A DNA stretch of 64,000 bases. Source: Actinomycetospora succinea. Lineage in GTDB: Bacteria > Actinomycetota > Actinomycetes > Mycobacteriales > Pseudonocardiaceae. The stretch covers positions 620,001 through 684,000 of the forward strand of contig NZ_SNYO01000001.1 in assembly GCF_004363095.1 (NCBI RefSeq), in the 5' to 3' direction. Both the position numbers and the translations under genes were made by a program. Under the pieces are notes generated by a model. It saw nothing but the letters and a program-made list of their open reading frames with translations. It made no database searches and was not told the DNA's origin. Position 1 is the stretch's first letter. Each line of letters begins with the position of its first letter. Shown one piece after another: positions 59,584 through 64,000 of the stretch.

Positions 59584-60630
59584 ATGCGACTCGCGGTGGT
59601 GCCCGGCGACGGCATCGGTCCCGAGGTCGTCGGTGAAGCGCTCAAGGTGCTGGACGAGGTCGCCCCGTCGGTGGAGACCACGCAGTACGACCTCGGTGCC
59701 GCCCGCTGGCACTCGACAGGGGAGCTGCTGCCCGAATCGGTGCTCTCGGAGCTGCGGGAGCACGACGCGATCCTGCTCGGCGCGGTCGGCGACCCGTCGG
59801 TGCCCAGCGGGATCCTCGAGCGCGGGCTGCTGCTGCGCCTGCGCTTCGAGCTCGACCACCACGTCAACCTGCGGCCCGCCCGGCTCTACCCGGGCGTGCG
59901 CGGCCCGCTGGCCGGCAACGCCGAGATCGACCTGGTCGTCGTCCGCGAGGGCACCGAGGGGCCGTACGCCGGCACCGGTGGCCTGCTGCGCAAGGACACG
60001 CCCCAGGAGATCGCCACCGAGGTCAGCGTCAACACGGCGTTCGGCGTCGAGCGGGTCGTGCGCGACGCCTTCACCCGCGCCGCCGCGCGGCCCCGCCGCA
60101 AGCTGACGCTGGTGCACAAGACCAACGTGCTGACCCACGCCGGGTCGCTGTGGTCGCGCGTGGTCGAGGAGGTCTCGCTCGAGCACCCGGACGTCTCGGT
60201 CGACTACCAGCACGTCGACTCGACGACGATCCACCTGATCACCGACCCGTCGCGCTACGACGTGATCGTCACCGACAACCTGTTCGGCGACATCCTCACC
60301 GACCTCGCGGCGGCCGTGACCGGCGGCATCGGGCTCGCGGCGTCGGGCAACCTCGACGTCTCGCGCGCCAACCCGAGCATGTTCGAGCCGGTCCACGGCT
60401 CCGCGCCGGACATCGCCGGCAAGGGCATCGCCGACCCGACCGCCGCGATCCTGTCGGTGGCCCTGCTGCTCGACCACCTGGGTGAGCCCGAGCTCGCCCG
60501 GCGCGTCGAGGCGGCCGTGGCCTTCGACCTCGCGACCCGCGACCACGCCAACCCCGGCGGCACCCACGCCGTCGGGGACCGCCTCGCGGCCCTCGTGTCC
60601 TCCCACGCGAACACCCGCACCCCGGCCTAG
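59584..60630 (+). CDS. leuB: 3-isopropylmalate dehydrogenase
   Basis: A 348-residue enzyme of leucine synthesis. The N-terminal motif [16 protein letters not shown] and the metal/substrate region [19 protein letters not shown]...[14 protein letters not shown] are diagnostic; [20 protein letters not shown] follows. The ATG at 59584 has GGAGG nine bases upstream; TTG 59575 and GTG 59578 are less likely. No leucine leader peptide was seen in the 200 bases upstream. Confidence 0.97.
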   Translation: MRLAVVPGDGIGPEVVGEALKVLDEVAPSVETTQYDLGAARWHSTGELLPESVLSELREHDAILLGAVGDPSVPSGILERGLLLRLRFELDHHVNLRPARLYPGVRGPLAGNAEIDLVVVREGTEGPYAGTGGLLRKDTPQEIATEVSVNTAFGVERVVRDAFTRAAARPRRKLTLVHKTNVLTHAGSLWSRVVEEVSLEHPDVSVDYQHVDSTTIHLITDPSRYDVIVTDNLFGDILTDLAAAVTGGIGLAASGNLDVSRANPSMFEPVHGSAPDIAGKGIADPTAAILSVALLLDHLGEPELARRVEAAVAFDLATRDHANPGGTHAVGDRLAALVSSHANTRTPA

Positions 60631-60668
60631 CGGATGCGCACCGTCCCGGTGCGAGCGATGCGGCTTTG

Positions 60669-60685
60669 CTGGCGTCTGACGCCAG
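60669..60685 (+). terminator. Small hairpin after leuB
   Basis: Perfect arms CTGGCGT (60669-60675) and ACGCCAG (60679-60685) lie between leuB and the next gene, with three loop bases and no T-run. A weak terminator or spacer element. Confidence 0.45.
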
Positions 60686-60701
60686 GATCGCCACATCCTC
60701 G

Positions 60702-61634
60702 ATGACGACACGCCGAGGTCATCTCGTCGTCGCGGCCGTGGAGCTGGTGTGCGGCGTCGCGGTCGCGGTGTACTTCGTCGTCCTCGGCGTGACGGCCGAG
60801 GGGGCCGGCCGCACCGCCGTCGACCGCGCCTTCCCGTTCGTCGTCGCCGTGCTCGCCCTGGCCGTGCTGGGCGGCATGGCGTGGCGCAGTGTGCGCCGCG
60901 CTCGCAGCGCCCCGAGTGATCGTGGCGGCTTTCCTGACGTTCAACGTCAGCGTGGCCGCCAGGCTGAGACACCCCGAGCCACGCCCGCTCCTCCGCTGGC
61001 GCCCGAGTTCACGCCGACGCCTCCGCCCGCGCTGACCGAGAAAGGGCGGGCGGAGACGGAGCGGGTGCTGCGGGTGCTCGGCGAGGCCGGGGTGCTCTCC
61101 GCCGTCCCCGACGTCGACGCGATCGCCGAGGCCGTCGCCGACGCGGGCGAGCCGCCGACCGCCGGGTCGGTGCTCGGCGCGATCGGGGAGGCCGGCTTCT
61201 GGCACCCCGGGTTCGACGCCGAGCCCCACCTCGCGAACCTCGCCTTCCACGACGGGCACGTCGAGCAGTTCGTCGACACCCTGCGCGAGCAGGTCGACGA
61301 CCTCGCCCGGCTGGTCGGGGACGCGCTCGCCGTGCGCCTCGAGCACGTCGAGATCACCGACGACGGGCGCCACCACCTGCGCCTGCGATTGGGTGACGAC
61401 GTGGCGGACCTCGACTACGCCGGTCACGTCAAGTACCTCAGCACCGTCCTGCACGTCGCGGTCGCCCGCGCCGCGTACGCCGCCGGCACCCGTCTCGCGT
61501 GGCTGTGGGTCGACCAGGGCGTGTACCTCGCCGTGCCGGCCACGGGCCTCGCGGAGCTGAACGCCGTCGCCCCGGACCACGAGCGGTGGTCGTGGGTGGA
61601 CGAGGACGAGCCGATGGCCGCCGGCGCGCTCTGA
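60702..61634 (+). CDS. Membrane-anchored YbjN-like protein of unknown function
   Basis: A 310-residue protein. Two transmembrane segments lie in the first 75 residues (VELVCGVAVAVYFVVLGV; FPFVVAVLALAVLGGMAW), then a linker (about 77-93) encoded by copy B of the 50-bp dispersed repeat and a Pro-rich stretch, then a cytoplasmic domain. That domain (ERVLRVLGEAGVLSAVPDVDA; VEQFVDTLREQVDDLARLVG; HLRLRLGDDVADLDYAG) looks like a YbjN/type III chaperone-like fold, but this is uncertain. The ATG at 60702 was chosen over one at 60666. Its function is unknown. Confidence 0.72.
   Translation: MTTRRGHLVVAAVELVCGVAVAVYFVVLGVTAEGAGRTAVDRAFPFVVAVLALAVLGGMAWRSVRRARSAPSDRGGFPDVQRQRGRQAETPRATPAPPLAPEFTPTPPPALTEKGRAETERVLRVLGEAGVLSAVPDVDAIAEAVADAGEPPTAGSVLGAIGEAGFWHPGFDAEPHLANLAFHDGHVEQFVDTLREQVDDLARLVGDALAVRLEHVEITDDGRHHLRLRLGDDVADLDYAGHVKYLSTVLHVAVARAAYAAGTRLAWLWVDQGVYLAVPATGLAELNAVAPDHERWSWVDEDEPMAAGAL
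60931..60980. repeat. Dispersed 50-bp element, copy B (inside a protein linker)
   Basis: This is the gapless counterpart of 22901-22950 (39 of 50 identical by eye; shared ACGTCAGCGTGGCC and CCCCGAGC). It contains the dyad CTGACGTT/AACGTCAG, and it is read in frame, in the opposite orientation relative to the host gene compared with copy A. Confidence 0.7.
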
Positions 61635-61661
61635 GCACCCCGCCGGATAGGGTCGGCGGCC

Positions 61662-62453
61662 GTGCGCCTCGCCCGGATCGCCCACGCCGACGGAGTCTCG
61701 TTCGCCGCGCTGCAGTCGCCGACCACGGCGGGCGGTGAGCCCGGGGCCGGCGACGTCTGCGCCGAGATCGCCGAGCACCCCTTCGGCGACCCGACCTTCA
61801 CGGGACGGACCTGGCCGCTCGCCGACGTCCGGACCCTCGCGCCGATCCTGCCCACCAAGGTGGTCTGCATCGGCAAGAACTACGCCGCGCACGTCGACGA
61901 GATGGGCGGCGAGGCCCCGCCGGCCCCGCTGATCTTCATGAAGCCGTCGACCAGCGTCATCGGCCCCGGCCTGCCGATCCTGCTGCCGCCGGACTCGCAG
62001 CGCGTCGACTTCGAGGGCGAGCTCGCGATCGTCATCGGCATGCCGTGCCGCGATGTCCCCGAGGCCCGCGCCCGCGACGTCGTCCTCGGCTACACGGTCG
62101 CGAACGACGTCACCGCCCGCGACCTCCAGCAGTCCGACGGGCAGTGGACCCGCGCGAAGGGCTACGACTCGTTCTGCCCGCTGGGGCCGTGGATCGAGAC
62201 GACGGTCAACCCCGACGACCTCGCGATCCGCACCGAGCTCGACGGCGAGGTCCGCCAGGACTCCCGCACGCACCTGCTGCTGCATCCGATCGACGAGCTC
62301 ATCGCCTACATCTCGCGGGTGATGACGCTGCTGCCCGGCGACGTGATCCTCACCGGCACCCCGGCGGGCGTCGGGCCGATGACGGCGGGCCAGCAGGTCA
62401 GCGTCACCGTCGAGGGCATCGGCACCCTGACCAACCCCGTCCAGGCGCGATAG
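61662..62453 (+). CDS. Fumarylacetoacetate hydrolase (FAH) family protein
   Basis: A 263-residue metal-dependent enzyme of the FAH/HpcE family, which hydrolyses, decarboxylates or isomerises acylpyruvate-type compounds. The segments CIGKNYAAHVDEM, FEGELAIVIG and YTVANDVTARDLQ carry the family metal ligands. It matches mycobacterial Rv2993c, which also lies next to leuB. GTG start. Cellular role unknown. Confidence 0.93.
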   Translation: MRLARIAHADGVSFAALQSPTTAGGEPGAGDVCAEIAEHPFGDPTFTGRTWPLADVRTLAPILPTKVVCIGKNYAAHVDEMGGEAPPAPLIFMKPSTSVIGPGLPILLPPDSQRVDFEGELAIVIGMPCRDVPEARARDVVLGYTVANDVTARDLQQSDGQWTRAKGYDSFCPLGPWIETTVNPDDLAIRTELDGEVRQDSRTHLLLHPIDELIAYISRVMTLLPGDVILTGTPAGVGPMTAGQQVSVTVEGIGTLTNPVQAR

Positions 62454-62499
62454 CGCGCCGTATCCTGGACAGGATCGATCAGGAGGGCGCGCGCACGTG

Positions 62500-64000
62500 A
62501 TGGACACGGCCGGGACACCGGAGCCGGACTGGGTGTCGACGATGGCCGACGAGGTCATCGAGGCGGCCGGCCCCGGCAACAAGATCGTCTGCGCCTCGGG
62601 CCTGAGCCCGTCGGGCCCGATCCACCTCGGCAACCTGCGCGAGGTCATGACGCCGCACCTCGTCGCCGATGAGATCCGCCGCCGTGGCCACGACTGCGAG
62701 CACCTCATCTCGTGGGACGACTACGACCGCTACCGCCGCGTGCCCGCCGGCGTCGACCCGGCGTGGTCCGAGCACATCGGCAAGCCGCTCTCGGCGGTGC
62801 CGGCCCCGTTCGGCAGCCCGTTCGACTCCTGGGCCGAGCACTTCAAGGCCCCGATGATCGCGGCGCTCGAGGACCTCGGGGTGCCGTTCCGCGGCGTCAG
62901 CCAGACCGAGATGTACACCTCGGGCGCCTACCGCGACCAGGTGCTCCTGGCGATGCGCGAGCGGCAGAAGATCGACGGCATCCTCGGCCGCTTCCGCACG
63001 AAGAAGAAGGACGCGGCAGCGGACGACGACCCCGATGATGATGCCGACGTCGTCACCAGCGCCGAGTACTTCCCGTTCAAGCCCTACTGCGGCGGCTGCG
63101 GGCGCGACGACACGACGATCACCGCGTACGACGACGACTCCACCGAGATGACCTACACGTGCGCGTGCGGGTTCGGCGAGACGGTGCTGCTGCGCGACTT
63201 CACCCGCGGCAAGCTCGTGTGGAAGGTCGACTGGCCGATGCGCTGGGCCTACGAGGGCGTGCACTTCGAGCCCTCCGGCGTCGACCACTCCTCGCCAGGG
63301 TCGTCGTACCAGGTCGGCGGGCTGATCGTCGACGAGGTCTTCGGCGGGCGGCAGCCGATCGGCCCCATGTACGCGTTCGTCGGGATCACCGGCCAGGCGA
63401 AGATGTCGAGCTCGCGCGGCTCCGTGCCGACGCCGGGTGACGCCCTGGAGATCCTCGAGGTGCCGGTGCTGCGCTGGCAGTTCGCGCGCCGCCGGCCCAA
63501 CCAGGCGATCAAGGTCGCGTTCGACCAGGAGATCCACCGGCTCTACGACGAGTGGGACGCCCTCGGGCGCAAGGTGGCCGCGGGCACGGCGGGCGGGATC
63601 GAGACCACCGGCCACGTCCGCGCGGTGACCACCGCCGAGCGCGAGCTGCCCCGCACCCCGGAGCCGGTGGCGTACCGGACGCTGGCGTCGGTCGTCGACA
63701 TCACCGCGGGCGACCCGGCCCAGCTCGAGCGCATCCTCGCCGGGGTCGGCGCCACCCTCGAGGGCGCCCGCCCGCGCCTGGACCGCGCCGCGCAGTGGGT
63801 CGAGAACTACATGCCCGACGACGCGCACACGCGCCTGCGCGACGAGCCCGACACCGCGCTGCTCGCCTCGCTCGACGACCAGGACCGCGAGGCCGTCGCC
63901 ATGCTGCGCGACCACCTCACCGACGACTGGTCGCTCGACGGCCTGACGACCCTGGTCTACGGCGTGCCCAAGAAGCAGGCCGGCCTGCCGCTCGACGTCA
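62500..64000 (+). CDS. lysK: Class I lysyl-tRNA synthetase (N-terminal 500 residues; cut by window end)
   Basis: This is the class I (archaeal-type) LysRS, unrelated to class II LysS. It has the HIGH-like motif HLGN at 42-45 (SGLSPSGPIHLGN), the KMSKS-like KMSSS at 301-305, and a zinc-ribbon (CGGCGRDD...CACGFGE) in the catalytic domain. The reading frame runs off the end at 64000 without a stop. The ATG at 62500 is chosen; GTG 62497 is in frame and better spaced from AGGAGG. In mycobacteria this place after the FAH gene holds gltX. Confidence 0.95.
   Translation, partial: MDTAGTPEPDWVSTMADEVIEAAGPGNKIVCASGLSPSGPIHLGNLREVMTPHLVADEIRRRGHDCEHLISWDDYDRYRRVPAGVDPAWSEHIGKPLSAVPAPFGSPFDSWAEHFKAPMIAALEDLGVPFRGVSQTEMYTSGAYRDQVLLAMRERQKIDGILGRFRTKKKDAAADDDPDDDADVVTSAEYFPFKPYCGGCGRDDTTITAYDDDSTEMTYTCACGFGETVLLRDFTRGKLVWKVDWPMRWAYEGVHFEPSGVDHSSPGSSYQVGGLIVDEVFGGRQPIGPMYAFVGITGQAKMSSSRGSVPTPGDALEILEVPVLRWQFARRRPNQAIKVAFDQEIHRLYDEWDALGRKVAAGTAGGIETTGHVRAVTTAERELPRTPEPVAYRTLASVVDITAGDPAQLERILAGVGATLEGARPRLDRAAQWVENYMPDDAHTRLRDEPDTALLASLDDQDREAVAMLRDHLTDDWSLDGLTTLVYGVPKKQAGLPLDV

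Overview
The window is high-GC (roughly 74 %) DNA with many GTG/TTG starts, 1-4 base overlaps between consecutive genes and almost no non-coding space: an actinobacterial chromosome. The backbone order (etfB-etfA, iscS, mnmA, MetE-like protein, ligA, ACT protein, gatC-gatA-gatB, LppZ-like lipoprotein, ilvD, PH protein, ilvB-ilvN-ilvC, serA, leuB, FAH-family protein) matches what I remember of the Mycobacterium tuberculosis Rv2993c-Rv3029c block. The rest of the content fits a Pseudonocardia/Amycolatopsis-type genome; genus-level placement is inference. No tRNA, rRNA, CRISPR array, insertion sequence or prophage was recognised.

1-14600 is an iron/siderophore island. A leftward uptake operon (binding lipoprotein, formyltransferase, two FecCD permeases, ATPase) is divergent from a 2314-residue dimodular peptide synthetase (C-A-T-C-A-T-TE), followed by a siderophore-interacting reductase and an MFS exporter. 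Three DtxR/IdeR-like iron boxes sit in the two divergent promoter regions. 14600-22300 holds a small basic protein, etfBA behind tandem TetR-like operators, a cytochrome P450, iscS, mnmA, a Cys-rich zinc-ribbon-like protein, a PRC-barrel protein and a crotonase.

22300-30055 is a leftward operon: acyl-CoA ligase, large molybdenum-hydroxylase subunit, enoyl-CoA hydratase, FAD subunit, and a fused 2Fe-2S/CoxG protein, with a divergent PadR-type regulator. It looks like a CoA-dependent pathway for an aromatic or other carboxylic acid; the substrate is unknown. 30050-32580 is a zinc-starvation locus: Cys-poor paralogues of L36, S14, L28 and L33 diverge across a Zur-like box from a COG0523 (CobW-like) protein with a degenerate P-loop and a Cys-rich ferredoxin-like protein.

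32600-43860 carries an EamA exporter, a protein of uncertain function, an ArsR regulator, a 105-bp tandem array of hairpins, the MetE-like protein, a 2-hydroxyacid dehydrogenase, a membrane protein, ligA, a beta-keto-acid cleavage enzyme, a flavin oxidase and an ACT-domain protein. 44139-64000 is housekeeping: the Glu-tRNA(Gln)/Asp-tRNA(Asn) amidotransferase (gatCAB), branched-chain amino acid genes (ilvD; ilvBNC behind a leader-peptide attenuator), serA, leuB, an FAH-family hydrolase and a class I lysyl-tRNA synthetase cut off by the window end.

The least explained structure is repetitive. There are long near-perfect palindromes at gene ends, two of which encode the C-terminal tails of proteins in the molybdenum-hydroxylase operon. 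A 50-bp dispersed element is embedded in frame in the linkers of two unrelated proteins. Three tandem 105-bp units each fold on themselves.
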